Below, one piece after another: positions 23,566-38,500 of a DNA stretch of 64,000 nucleotides (positions are counted from its first letter, which is position 1; each line of letters begins with the position of its first letter). The position numbers were made by a program, and so were the translations under genes. The notes under the pieces were generated by a model that saw only the letters and a program-made list of their open reading frames with translations, was not told where the DNA came from and searched no databases. This DNA comes from Misgurnus anguillicaudatus (taxonomy: Eukaryota; Chordata; Actinopteri; Cypriniformes; Cobitidae). The DNA is taken from NCBI RefSeq assembly GCF_027580225.2, contig NC_073361.2:22019501-22083500 (forward strand). The letters are read 5' to 3'.

Positions 23566-26500
23566 TCATCTGAGGTGCATCTTTCTTTTCCGTCCGATGA
23601 AGATTTGCTTGGAGGTCAAGATATGGGTCATTATGCTCAGTAACATGAGAAAGATGGTCATGGACATTACGATGACATAGTGACTAATACTGCGACAAAA
23701 AAAGAAACACAGTCAGACAATTCATCTGAGCGGTTAAAGATATAAAGATAAATGATCATAATCTCACACTTAACAAATACAAACTAAATGTGAGAATGAA
23801 TCTTTTTAAATGATCTTGGTGCACCGTTAAGCTAAAGTGATTGTTTTGTGATTAATTGTTTTTTATATTAAATCATCCTACATAAGATCTGATGTCTCAT
23901 TGGTTAACCCACCTAGTGCCTATGTCAAGCCAGCTTCCATAATCCTTTACCAAGAAGAAGAAATGCTGCAAGAATAAAAACATTATGAAAAGTGAAATAA
24001 AATAGATATTTTCTGGTGTTTGTTTTTTAGCACAAAGTACTAGTTGTGATCTTACCAGGGCCATCAAGTCTGAAATGACCAGCACTACAAGGAAAAGGCT
24101 ACAATAAAACAAATACAGAGGTAAGAGTTACAGTATATTAATGCAACAATAAAATAATACAGCTGGAGTTATACACAGAGAAGAACAGGCTCAATATCAC
24201 ACAGTAAAGAGCTTTATCTCAGAGTCGTTTCCTTTAGTAGTAGTTTTGCATGTTGGTTTGACACATCTCGTTCGAAACGCTCATGCGATAAATTTGGTGA
24301 GTTTTATCTTCCAAACAAAAACATAATGAAACCACACAAGCATACATTCACAGGGGCTCAACCACACTTTATAAATATAGAAGATAGCCAATATGTTCTC
24401 ATTACATGGGCGTTTCTTATAAATGTTAGATTGGAGTCTAAAAAAATGTCTATCCGATCAAGAGAAAAAAAAACTTTCCTATGTAATTGTCACTGACGTA
24501 AAAAGTGTGAACCTGTGTACACTCACCTAAAGGATTATTAAGAACACCTGTTCAATTTCTCATTAATGCAATTATCTAATCAACCAATCAGATGGCAGTT
24601 GCTTCAATGCATTTAGGGGTGTGGTCCTGGTCAAGACAATCTCCAGAACTCCAAACTGAATGTCAGAATGGGAAAGAAAGGTGATTTAAGCAATTTTGAG
24701 CGTGGCATGGTTGTTGGTGCCAGACGGGCCGGTCTGAGTATTTCACAATCTGCTCAGTTACAGGGATTTTCACGCACAACCATTACAAAGAATGGTGTGA
24801 AAAGGGAAAGACATCCAGTATGCGGCAGTCCTGTGGGCGAAAATGCCTTGTTGATGCTAGAAGTCAGAGGAGAATGGGCCGACTGATTCAAGCTGATAGA
24901 AAAGCAACTTTGACTGAAATAACCACTCGTTACAACCGAGGTATGCAGCAAAGCATTTCTGAAGCCGCAACACGCATAACCTTGAGGCGGATGGGCTACA
25001 ACAGCAGAAGACCCCACCGGGTACCACTCATCTCTCTATCACTACAAATAAGAAAAAGAGGCTAAAATTTGCACGAGCTCACCAAAATTAGACAGTTGAA
25101 GACTGGAAAAATGTTGCCTGGTTTGATGAGTCTCAATTTCTGTTGAGACATTCAGATGGTCAGAATTTGGCATAAACAGAATGAGAACATGTATCCATCA
25201 TGCCTTGTTACCACTGTGCAGGCTGGTGGTGGTGGTGTAATGGTGTGGGGGAGTTTTCTTGGCACACTTTAGGCCCCATAGTGCCAATTGGGCATCATTT
25301 AAATGCCACAACCTACCTAAGCATTGTTTCTGACTATGCCCATCCCTTAATGACCATGTACCCATCCTCTGATGACTACTTCCAGCAGGATAATGCATCA
25401 TGTCACAAAGCTCAAATCATTTCAAATTGGTTTCTTGAACATGACAATGAGTTCACTGTACTAAAATGGCCCCCACAGTCACCAGATCTCAACCCAATAC
25501 AGCATACTTGTGCCCTGGATGTGCATCCCACAAATCTCCATCAACTGCAAGATGCTATCTTATCAATATGAGCCAAGATTTCTAAAGAATGCTTTCAGCA
25601 CCTTGTTGATTCAATGCCATGTAGAATTAAGGCAGTTCTGAAGGTGAAAGGGGGTCAAACACAGTATTAGTATGGTGTTCCTAATAATCCTTTAGGTGAG
25701 TGTACATAACTATATTATCAGTGATGTATAAAGACCTTAAATAATAAACGGTATTAATATTATTACCTCAAAATGAGACGTTTTTATCTACATACACCGC
25801 GGGTCACCTTACTTGAAAGTCTCCAACATGTTTCTAGAGGAGCCCTTAACGGACAAACCATTCTACAGTGCTACATTTTCTCAGATTACAACATGTTTGT
25901 CCTGTGGTAGCTACCATATGCGTTTTAAAATTGAGGGGTGAGCTGTTGGTTGCAATATCAAAATCTCACTACTAAATGATGCCGTTAAAATTGACACACT
26001 CCACCTTTAATATCCTAATGATTTTTTAAATAAAAAAATATTATTTTGACCCATAAAAAGTATTGTTGGCTGTTGCTACAAACACACCTGTGCGACTTAT
26101 CACTTTTGTTTTGTGGTCACTATATCAAAGTTGAAAGTTGTTTTACTATCAGTCAAAGCCAAAATGCAACACCTTAAAAAAGGTGTTAACAGTTTCTGCT
26201 ATACTGCAATGTTAAATACCTTCGTGATGAGAGCCGCGTTGACACTTGTATGCTTTCAAATGTGCACATCACAAGTATAAATGGAATTAAAACCTGAAAA
26301 AAGACACAGTGGAGGAAAGCATAGAGTAAATATACAGTATATTAAACACGGGCCACAAATATACATACGTATCTGAAATCATTTAAAACTACAGGTAAGT
26401 ATGTGAAACTTGCTTTATGTGGCAAACAGTTAATCTAGTTTTTCCTTGCATGATTCCAACCGATTACCGTTCTTTTCATTAAAAATGTTTTAATTAAAAA

Positions 26501-29500
26501 GTTTAGCATGTGTGTGAAATGCAATACCTTCCACATTAGAAGTCCACCCATGATGAAAGGATTGAAGACGGTGAGAAAGCAATATACAGAGGCTGGATCA
26601 AAGCTTTGAGGGAAGATAATGGCATATTTACAGTCCAATCCTATTTTATAGCACTGATATCCTTTAAAACCACTACTACTGACCGCTTACCTGTTGATGG
26701 ACGCAATGTTTCCACAGCCAAAGAATGCAATTACTATGAAAAACACCTTATTAAAGTGTTAAGGAACCACATTTGTAAACAGAAATGTAAAATATATGTA
26801 ATAAACTAAACCTATTTCTGTATTTCGAAAGATACAAAAAAGTAAGATCGCCGAATGTCATCCAGTCTCAGCTGCCTGATTTTGGTAATGTCGATACTTT
26901 CAGCAAAATCAATGCTGGAGAGCTGGAGAAACAGAAATGATTAATGTTAGCGGTCTGTCTGTTCTTAAAGTGGTAAAATAAGACAAGTTTACAGAAAATA
27001 GCTTTATTCACTAATGAAAAGAGGAAAAGGAAAACATTTCACAGTACAACATCCTGCAGAGTTTAAAGAGAAAGTCCCTAGTGAAGAGCAGATGTCTCAT
27101 GGGAATTTTCATCTTTTTTACTTTATGCATTTTGCAGACACTTACGGTAAGTTCACACAGGGCATAAGCTTGAACGCTTCCCATTCACTTTTAATGGGTG
27201 ACGTCAAGCGTTGCCAAACTGAATTGCCGTCACTGCAGTTGTTCGCGGAAGTTGAACATTTCTCAACTTTTCAAGTGGCAATGCGTGCGTCAGCCAATCA
27301 GATTGCCTTATGCAAATAACCTAGGCAAGGCTAGCCAATTACGTTTATGTAAGACCGGAGCATGTGTAGTGGCCACTGGGATTGGCTGTCGGCCACGCTT
27401 CAGACAAGCCTTCCATCAAGTGTCAACGCTTCTATCCCGTGTAAATGTACAATTACAGATCATTCAAGGTACAGCTTTATGATGTGTGTTCCTTTAGTAA
27501 AGTCACACCACTAGGCAGCCATGTTTGCAATGCCTGTGTACAGTTACTTCAGTCATGCAAGACTAAAACATACTTGAATGGGGAAAGACAGATATCTCCA
27601 AAATCACAAAATGAAATATTTCTGGCCAACAATTAAACGCGAGATCATTGTACCTTAACTCTTGTTTCATAAGCCTATAGTGCACTAAAAAAAAAAAACA
27701 ACAACACTTGCTTTGGCGGTAAGGCGATACTTCCGTCACCAGAGCAGCCATGTTGGGCGTTGCATTGTCCTCTATATAGTAATTAAGAGTGCTCAATCTT
27801 GTTATATTTAATATCTTTGGGTTTTATATGAAAATTGAACCCATGCTAGTGTCATGTTTTACTAGCTGACATTACCTCAGCCCTGTTTGATCCTCTGTGA
27901 GTGTTCATGGCTTCCTGCTCGATATTGATCCATGCAAACATAAGCCACGACAGCACTGGAGGGAAGAGAGCCTCGTACCTGAAACAAACAGAAACCAAAC
28001 GGCACCTGTTATGTCAAATTCACACTGATCCAATGAACAACCAACACCAGCAAACCTCAGTAAGTCACAGTGATCCAACATACAACACCAAGATGTTGGT
28101 GTTGGTTGGAGTTTGTTGAATCAGTGTGATGAACCTTTACTAAACAGTCACGAACAGAGTTTTTTTGATTTTGGCTCAATCATTCAAAAAATATTTGAGT
28201 GTGATTAATTATATTTTTACACAAGCAACACACACATCTCTGCTACAAATGAACATTAAGGTTGTTTCTAGTATTTACCATTCTTGGACAATTACACCAA
28301 ACGTGACAGAAGTGCAAATGTTACAACTTACCCCATAAGTGGGGTTAATTGTAAGAGGCAGGGGGTTAGTTATAACATTTGCTTAAAATTAAGTTTGCAG
28401 GCAAATATTTCAATACTATTTTGTCTATATACTTGAAGTGGATATTGTTTATATATCTGTCTATAATGGACAGGTATCCACACTGGATACCCACTGGATT
28501 TGATATGTGACCCAGTCTGTAAGAACCATACTACAGTTTCAAAATCAAATTCTGAGATAATGAGCATCAAAGTCTGATTTTAGCCAATGATTTCATTATG
28601 ATTTCAATCTTTCAGGTGACCTTATTCAATCAATATTAAAGATATGAACAAAAATAAATTTGACACACGATTTTTGATAAGACAGGCATTTATTTTGTTG
28701 GCAGCCAGCAATCATCCGTGTGTAGCCTATTTAAAACAACGGCAAGAATTACGCTAACGTTAGCGGTTTTTATAGGGTGCTGAGGGGTTAGTTGTAACAC
28801 AGCGTTGGGTCAAAATATTTTGAAGCCCACCAAAAGATGATATGTTTTAGTCAACAAGACACTGATTAATGATGACATAGCACTGGTTTTGGTATCTTAC
28901 ACATCCAACGTAGAACCCGAAAAAAAAAAACATATGACAAAAAAATTTACTTACATGCCACCAAAACACTCGTTCATCAATAACTCTATGGAAAAACATT
29001 ATACATTTCCAATAATTTGCAGGAGATCATCTTTTGGCAGCGTGAAAAAAATACTGGAAAACCAAAACGCTCAACCTTGTGCAACAATGTAAACAGTCCT
29101 TGTTACAACTAACCCGCGTTAGTTTTTGCCCCGCGCACCCCTATGCTACAAGCAGGGACAGATTATAACTTTGATGTGCCCTGGGCATGGAGGTCTCACA
29201 TGCCCCACACCACATGACAACAGTGTTGCATCTGTACCATCATACAGGATTTACAATTGCGCTACAAAGCATGTAAAAATTTACAAACTATTTACTTTAT
29301 ATTTAAAGTATAATAATTTTCAGTCTCAATGTTGAAAATCTGTCCCTCAGATAAGAAGAAATGGATTAAATACACCACACATGCTGCCCTTTACATGGGA
29401 AATTTAAACAGCGTGCATTTCATCTAAACTCACTCACAGTACAGAAAGGCGTCTGCATTTTTCTAAACTAGGACACTGAACTTATTTCAGTTACTTAAGA

Positions 29501-32500
29501 GTTGTGAAAACAACATTTAAACATGACGTATTAAGGTATAGACTCACAGAATCTCATCTGACAGCAATAACAGCACCTTAGCTGATGGGAATCTTTTGTG
29601 ATTTCCTTTGGGAAAACTCTTCCACGACATCATTGATATACAGTTTCTTCGAGAGTTAGACCGTTAAAGACAATGAAGTATGTGAGACATAAGAGTAAGC
29701 TAACCTCTTTTATGCTTGACTGCCAACAGTCTTAACAGTGATGTAATGCATTACGATTATTTATTTGTTAAAAATGCATTTGTTATTTACTAATTAAAAA
29801 TACTTTATTACACTGTATTTAGCGCCATATTATTGAAATAAAATAAAAATGATATGAAAAATGTACACACAGTAAATTTGCCAGGGCCCCCTACTGGTGC
29901 AGTGCCCAGGGCATGTGCCCAATAGGCCCGCGCCTTAATCCGTGCCTGACAACAACAAGTTTTCACGTACACACGGCCAGATATGATCAGTACCCGTGAA
30001 GATTGTGTCTGTTGCATAACGCAAGCACTTTGTGGTGTCTTTTTGTATGCCACTTCCTAGCACTGTTCCTCTAACCGATAAACGGCTAAGGGGTTTGCAG
30101 ATCTTACCCTGTGCTCAGGAGCAGATAGACGCACACCAGGGACAGCAGGATGCTTAACAGTCTGTGAAAGAGCCTGGTGGAGTTCAGCAACGGCACGAAA
30201 AATGAGGAAACTAAAAGATGAAAGTAAAGAGATATTAGAAACAGCATAAAGAAAGAACATTAGGAAACGCATAAACACAGGATGAAAGAAAAGAAGAAGT
30301 AAAAATGCATGACTCAACAACATTGAGGTTGAAAACGTTGTTTCCTAATCTTTGAAAGTTACTATGGATAAATGCGTCTGCTAAATTAAAATGTGTTAAT
30401 AGAGAAAACAAACCTAGCGTAATCCAGCTAACAAGCTGGTTGAAGAGAGGCAGGCCCTGCTTCAGTCGCAGACTAGAATGGGTGCTGGTCAGGACGTAAG
30501 CACACAGAATCACCTGCATGATCTGGAAACATCACACAGAAGATTTAGGTCAGATTCGGTCAGTGAACAAATTCAAAAACACATTTAACTTTTCATGAGT
30601 TAAGAATGATCATGTTATTTAGGGCTTTAATAAAGAGCATGCCATACAGTAATACATTATGTAAGAAATACAGTGGTGTGAAAAATTGTTGGTCTCCCTT
30701 CAGATTTCTTATGTTTTTGCATATTAGTCACACTTTAATGTTTCAGATCACCAAACAAATGTAAATATCAGTAAAATGTAACACAAGTGAACACAACATG
30801 CAGTTTTTGAATAAAGTTTTTATTAAAACAAGAAACAAAATCCAAAACTACATGGCCCTGTGTGAAAAAGTGTTTGCACCCCATTAGAACATAACTTAAA
30901 GGAACACTCCACTTTTTTGAAAATATGCTAATTTCCAGCTCCCCTAGAGTTAATAACATTTCATTTTTACCAGTCGAAAATAGTCTGCTTAGTAACTTTA
31001 AATGGCAGGGGACTATTTTCGGGCAGTGCGTAATATCACTACGTCTGCTGCAGCCATGTTACAGCAGCAACGTCCTTGATTATTACGCCAGAATGAGAGT
31101 ATAGTTCCTAGCCATATCTGCCTAGAAAATCACAACTTTTAATTTTCTGTCGGTCTTAGTACAAGATGTAACTACAGAAGAGTTTTAAAAAGGAAAAATA
31201 TCCAAACTCTTTGTTTATTTTTTAGCGCAATGCTAATGGTCTAATCAGATTCAATGGATTATGCTAAGCTATGCTAAAAGTGGTAGCGCCAGACCTGGAG
31301 ATCAGCTGAATTGATTCCAAAATGGAAAAAAATCTAATGTTTAAAGGTATTGCGGAGGATTTTCTTTTTCCGGGTGGATCATCAAGACTATTGGTCCTCC
31401 TAGTTGTCAATCAGGAGTGTTGCGCAATTGCATTTTTTTTTAAAGTAGAGAAGGCGGTTCTTTTCTAAAATTCGAGAAAATCCTCCGCTATAACTTTAAC
31501 TCTAGGGGAGATGGAAAATGAGTATATTTTCAAAAAAAAAGTGGAGTGTCCCTTTAACTGTGGTTTATCACAAGTGAGTTCAGTTTCTCTAGCCACACCC
31601 ATGCCTGATTACTGCCACACCTGTTTGCAATCAAGAAATCACTTAAATAGGACCTGCCTGACAAAGTGAAGTAGACGATATGCCAATAAAAGAAAGAAAG
31701 AAGAAGAAGAAGAAGTGAAGTAGACCAAAAGATCCTCAAAAGCTACACATCATGCCGAAATCCAAAGATATTCAGAAACAAATGAGAAAGAAAGTAATTG
31801 AGATCTATCAGTCTGGAAAAGGTTACAAAGCCATTTATAAACCGTTGGGACTTCAGAAGAGCCATTATCCACAAATTGCAAAAGCATGGAACAGTGGAGA
31901 ACCTTTCCAGGAGTGGCCAGCCGACCAAAATTACCCCAGGAGCGCAGCGACAACTAATCCAAGAAGTCACAAAAGACCCCACAAAAACATCCAAAGAACT
32001 GCAGGCTTGACTTGCTTCAGTTAAGGTCAGTGTTCATGACTCCACCATAAAAAATGACTCAAAATGTCTGCATGGCAGAGTTTCAAGACGAAAACCAAAA
32101 ATAACATAAAGGCTTGTCTCAGTTTTGCCAGAAAACATCTTGATGACCCCCAAGACTTTTGGGAAAATACTCTGTGGACTGACAAAGCAAAAGTTGAACT
32201 TTTTGAAAGGTGTGTGTCCCATTACGTCTGGCATAAAAGTAACACTGCATTTCAGAAAAAGGACGTCATACTAACAGTAAAATATGGTGGTGGTAGTGTG
32301 AAGGTCTGGGGCTGTTTTGCTGCTTTAGGACCTGGAAGACTTGCTGTGATAAATGGAACCATGAATTCTGCTGTCTACCAAAAAATCCTGAAGGAAAATG
32401 TCAGACCATCTGTTCGTGACCTCAAGTTGATGCGAACTTGGGTTCTGCAGCAGGACAATGATCCAAAACACACCAGCAAGTCCACCTCTGAATGGCTGAA

Positions 32501-35500
32501 GAAAAACTTGGAGTGGCCCAGTCAAACTCCTTACCTCAATCCTATTGAGATGCTGTGGCATGACCTTAAAAAGGCGGTTCATGCTCGAAAACCCTCCAAT
32601 GTGGCTGAATTACAACAATTCTGCAAAGATGAGTGGGTCAATATTCCTTATATATAGCTGCTTTATTCAAAGATGCCTTTCAATGCAAGCAAGTGTTTCT
32701 TGGTGATTACCAGTCTTTTGAATATTTGTGTATTGCTTTAAAAGGTACACCACGCATTCTGTTTACAATTATTTATAGACCTCCCAAATACACCTCAGCA
32801 TTTGTTGATGAATTCACAGAACTTTTATCAACAATTTCCTCTGAATTTGATTATTTTGTTATTGCTGGAGATTTTAATATTCATATAGACAATGCAGAAA
32901 ACAATACTGCAATTGAACTGTTAAATGTTTTAAACACTTTTGATCTGACCCAGCACGTGCAAGGTCCTACACACAATCGGGGACACACTCTTGATCTGCT
33001 CATTAGCAAGGGTCTAAACATTTCATCCACTGTAATCAAGGATGAAGCCCTATCTGACCATTTCTGTGTTTACTTTGATTTATTGATCTGTCCTGCCACT
33101 GATGCTAGATCTGTCTATGTTAAAAAAAGGTTCATAAATGAGAACACCAGTGAGGTATTTATGAATGCTATTTCAATGTTGCCAAACATATCTGCAGACT
33201 CTGTTGATGTTCTCCTTGAAAACTTTAACATAAAAGTTAAAGATGCCATTGATGGTATAGCTCCAGTAAAGGTCAGGGTGATCACTGGCAGACGTAAAGC
33301 ACCCTGGAGAAACACAACAGCAGTACAGCGCATGAAAAGAACATGCAGAAAAGCTGAACGTATGTGGCGGAAAACAAAACTTGAAGTACATTATAGCATC
33401 TATAAGGACAGTCTTCGTGCTTTCAATGTAGAACTAGGCACAGCCAGACAGACCTTCTTTTCAAACATTATAAACAAAAACATAAACAACACTCACACTC
33501 TTTTTGCTACTGTAGAGAGACTAACAAACCCCCCAAATCAAGTTCCTAGTGAAATGCTCTCTGACAACAAATGCAATGAGTTTGCAACCTTTTTCTCTGA
33601 GAAGATCAGTAATATCAGAATGACGATCAATACGGCCTCATATTGTACTGTGACCAGTCAGATATCATTGCAACAACCTCAGAAATTAGCCATTCTCTCA
33701 GAATTTGACATAATTGATATAAAAACCTTGGAAGAAACAGTACAACATCTTAAAGCATCAACTAGCAGCCTTGACACGCTCCCCACATCTTTTCTCAAAA
33801 AGGTACTTAACTGCTTAGAAACTGACCTCTTAAAAATTGTAAATACCTCTCTGATCACAGGCACCTTCCCAGAGTCATTAAAGACAGCAGTTGTTAAGCC
33901 TCTCCTAAAAAAGAGTAACCTAGACAAAACCATACTTAGCAACTACAGACCAATCTCAAATCTTCCGTTTATAGGCAAGAACATTGAAAAGGTTGTTTTT
34001 AATCAGCTGAACAAATTCTTAAACTCAAATGGCCATCTGGACAATTTTCAATCTGGTTTCCGTCAGCATCACAGCGCAGAGACAGTGCTCATAAAGATAA
34101 TAAATGATATTCGCTTAAACTCTGATTCAGGTAAAAGATCAGTACTGGTGCTACTAGATCTTAGTGCTGCCTTTGACACAGTAGATCACACCATACTCTT
34201 ACATAGACTGGAAAACTGGGTAGGGCTCTCTGGGATGGTCCTCAAATGGTTTAAATCATACCTAGAAGGAAGAGGGACTATGTGAACATAGGTAACCATA
34301 AATCTGAGTGGACATCCATGACATGTGGAGTCCCACAGGGTTCAATTCTTGCACCGCTTCTGTTTAATTTGTATATGCTCTCACTGGGTCAAATAATGAA
34401 AAAGAACCAAATTGCTTACCACAGCTATGCAGATGACACCCAGATATACTTAGCCCTGTCACCTAATGACTACAGCCCCATTGACTCTCTATGTAAATGC
34501 ATTGATGAAATTAACTGTTGGATGCGTCAAAACTTCCTCCAGTTAAACAAAGACAAAACTGAAGTCATTGTATTTGGAAATAAAGATGAAACTCTTAAAG
34601 TTAACACATACCTTGACTCTAGGGGTCTAAAGACACAAAATAAAGTCAGAAATCTTGGTGTAATTTTAGAGTCTGACCTTAATTTCAGTAGTCACGTGAA
34701 AGCAATAAGCAAATCAGCTTACTACCATCTCAGAAATATTGCCAGAATTAGCTGTTTTGTATCAAGACAGGACTTAGAGAAACTTGTTCATGCTTTCATC
34801 ACCAGCAGGGTGGATTACTGCAATGGACTTCTTACGGGGATCCCCAAAAAGACCATTAGACAGCTGCAGCTCATACAAAACACTGCTGCCAGAATTCTGA
34901 CCAGAACCAAAAAATCTGAGCACATTACTCCAGTCCTCAGGTCCTTACACTGGCTTCCTGTTACATTTAGAATAGATTTTAAAGTATTGTTACTCGTTTA
35001 TAAATCACTTCATGGCTTAGGACCCAAATACATGACAGATATGCTAACTGTATATAAACCTAAAAGATTACTCAGATCATTAGGATCAGGTCAGTTAGAA
35101 ATACCAAGGGTTCACTCAAAACAAGGTGCGTCAGCATTTAGTTATTATGCCACCTCTAGCTGGAATCAGCTTCCAGAAGAGATCAGATGTGCTTCAACAG
35201 TAAACACTTTTAAATCTAGATTAAGAACACATCTGTTTAACTCTGCATTTACTGAATGAGCACTGTGCTGCTTCACACTGACTGCACTTTTAACTCAAGT
35301 CACTTTTACTTCTGTTTTATTCTTTTTAACATTTTAAAGTGTTTTTATTGAAATCACATTTATTTTGTTTAATTGTCTTTGTTTTTATTGTGATTTTATT
35401 GTGTATCTATTATTTTTACATTTTCTTTTTTCTCTTTTATATATTGTTTTCTCATTTCTATGTAAAGCACTTTGAATGACCTCTGTGTATGAAATGTGCT

Positions 35501-38500
35501 ATACAAATAAACTTGCCTTGCCTTGCCTTGCCTTGCCTTCACATCAATGTAACAGACTCATTGCAACTTTTCGCAAACGTTTGATTGCAGTTATTAGGTT
35601 TTGGGGCAAAGACGTTTTTACACAGGGTCGTGTAGTTTTGGACTTTGTTTATTGTTAATAATAAAAACTGCATGTTATATTCACTTGTGTAATCTTTGAC
35701 TAATATTAAAATTTTTTGGGTGATCTGAAGCATTAAAGTGTGACATCTGGAGGGGCCAACAATTTTTCACACCACACCAATTGACTACAGGCAAATATAA
35801 TGCACACCTAAAATGGTAATACGGCACAATGCCTGATGCTATAAACATTCACACTACAAGCCCTATTATATAAAACAAAATAGAGAATATCCCTGCAGAG
35901 CAAAAATGACCTGGCAGACGAACAGCAGACGATCTCTGATCGGTAGAGAGCGTTTCCATGATGACCAAAGGTATGTGGAAGAGGTCAGGAGGGTCAGCAC
36001 TCCAGCACATATACTAAAGTGGAAAAACATTTAAACATTTTATTTTAGATTAAAAATCTCGGCATCATTTAAAATTGGTTGCGCCAGCAGTGCAAAAGTT
36101 CATGGGTTCGATCCCAGGAAACACACATACTGATAAAATGCACCGGTATATGTTATAATGCATTGCAAGATGCTTATTTTTTAAATTTGGCAGATGCTTT
36201 AATCCAAATCGACTTACAGTGCATTGCAAGGCATATATTTTATCATTATGTTTGTTCCCTGATGATCAAAGCCATAACTTTTTGCACAGCATATGCAATG
36301 CTCTACCACTGAGCTACAGGAACACAAATGCATAAATGTGCCAAACGCATGAAATCACCAAATCACTGTGTGTAAAAGTGATAGAAAATGAACACAAATT
36401 CTCATGAAACATCCTGACTTTTAGTATGTGACTTTCAGTAACCATATAAAGGGAAAACAAAAAATGTGTATTGTGCTTACACGTATGTGATGCTGGGTTC
36501 CCGTCCCACAACAGGCAACAGTGGAAATGGAGCCAAGCAGAGACAGCTAAACATCCAGCTCAGTGACCTAAACTACAGTGTACAAAAACATCATTTTAAA
36601 ACAAGCCACAGACACATCACACCCCATACCAAAATAGACCCTACCTTTGCTTTTAAATACAAGCCAGAGGCCACAGGCCACAATGCCAGGACGATCAGCC
36701 CTAATGTCAACATACCTCGATAGAAAAAACTCACAACCTAAAAAACAAGAGCAAAAAAGGGGAAATGAAGCAAACTACACAACGCAAATAAATTTCATTG
36801 TCTAACACATACCGCAATTAAGCAAGCACTTACCAATAATTCAATTCCAAACATCACCAGCAAAAAATACCCAATGCATTTGCTAACCGGTAGTGAGGGA
36901 ATGGATCGGATCAGACCAGCAAAAGTTTCAAATCTGTTTTGGAGGAAAAATACAAACTATGAAATCTAACTCAATAACATATAAATATTAGGGCTGTGAA
37001 AAGATTAATCGCGATTAATCGCATACAAAATAAAAGTTTGTTTTTGCATATATATAAAATATATAAAAATATAAATAAATATATATACACATCTTAAATA
37101 CATACTTGAATGTGTGTGTATTTATATATACATAATTATTACACACAGCACAAACGCATATATTATGCAAAAAATTACTTTTATTTTGTATGAGATTAAT
37201 CTAGATTAATCTATGCCCAGCTCTAAAATAAATATGCAATATTTATATAGCAAGGTTCTGTCATTCAATTACATAAATTGATGCATTTGGCAGTCGTTTT
37301 TATCCAAAGTGACTTACAATGCATTCAAGCTATATGTTTTTATCAGTATTCAGTAAAAAAAAGCCCAATTTGAAAGATACCAACTTGCAAGGAACGATTG
37401 AAAACCATGTCACCGTTTTATTTTATGCTTTCTCTAAGCTTAATTGTAACATGGAGCTAGCAACAATAAAGTCGTGGGTTCAACTCCTGTGTAATGGATG
37501 TTATAAATAACTTACTCCTTTACAACAGCATACCACACAGGCACGGGAAGCAAGCAGTAGATGTAGTAAGTCCAGGGGCTGGATTGGATGACAAGGAACA
37601 AAGCCACAAATAGGCCTAAACATAGAAACTTCAAGACCAGTCTTCTTTCTGCAATCTTCAAACACAGCCAAGCACAGACACACACATGATGTGACACTTC
37701 ATAAAAATATATAGCTTTGAATGTCATTTCACGGCAATAGAAAAATTAACTATTAATGATAACAATCATCTTGTCATGGGGCAGTCTGATGTGTTAACAT
37801 TACCGACTTACCAAGTTTGTGTTTGTCGGAAGTTTGCGTATGCTAGCATGAGTTTTCAGGATAAACAGAACTACGTAAGACGTCCAACCGATAAAACCCA
37901 AAACCACACTGCAGCCCAGGAAGAGACGATCATATGTGTGATAATATGACAAGCCGTCCATGGCCTGAGCTATGAGACCCTCACAGTAATGGATCTAGAG
38001 GAAGATACACAGAACAAGATTAAGATGTGGATAGACACAGAGAAGAGATTCATTTTTGTTGACGGGTCAGCACTCACTGCCTCATCAAACTGTCCTTTCT
38101 GGATCAAATCTCTTGCGTGATGAACAAAATCCATCAGCTTAGAGTCGGTCAGGGGCCTAGAAAAAAACAGCACAACTTCACAAAGTCACCAAAGATTATT
38201 TCAATTTACAGGATTGATCATGTTATATGTGATCCATCCAGTTAGTGAAAACCCAGCTAAATTCGTTTTTTCTGATTTAACGTTTTCTACATGTAAAGAA
38301 CATTCTGTGAAAATATAACCTTGATATTTTTAATATTAACAATGTTTTCTATTTGACCCTTTCAATTTAAACCAAAGAGCAACACAAATGAGAAGCCATA
38401 TAGAAAACAAATTAAAGATGATCAAAATAAAGACATCTCAGAGGTAAGAAGGTGGGAGTGGTGTTAATAGTATTTACTATAGTAATATAATTCACGACAG

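Larger units (their letters stand above)
30671..35776 (+). mobile_element. Tc1-like transposon broken up by later insertions, pign intron 18
   Basis: The left inverted repeat starts CAGTGGTGTGAAAAATTGTT next to TA. The right end carries the inverse AACAATTTTTCACACCAC with a degraded terminus. The arms stay similar for about 200 bases (CACACTTTAATG, CAGATCACC, CCCTGTGT on each). Inside are a TTAA MITE (30,900-31,553, itself invaded), a 37-base retroposed tail (31,677-31,713) and an L2 LINE (32,649-35,538). Without the insertions the element would be close to 1.6 kb, the usual Tc1 size. Confidence 0.92.

Noticed and set aside
32633..35259. Host gene with endonuclease and reverse transcriptase
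   Set aside because: Motifs, the TTGCC tail and the position inside a Tc1 identify an L2 LINE.
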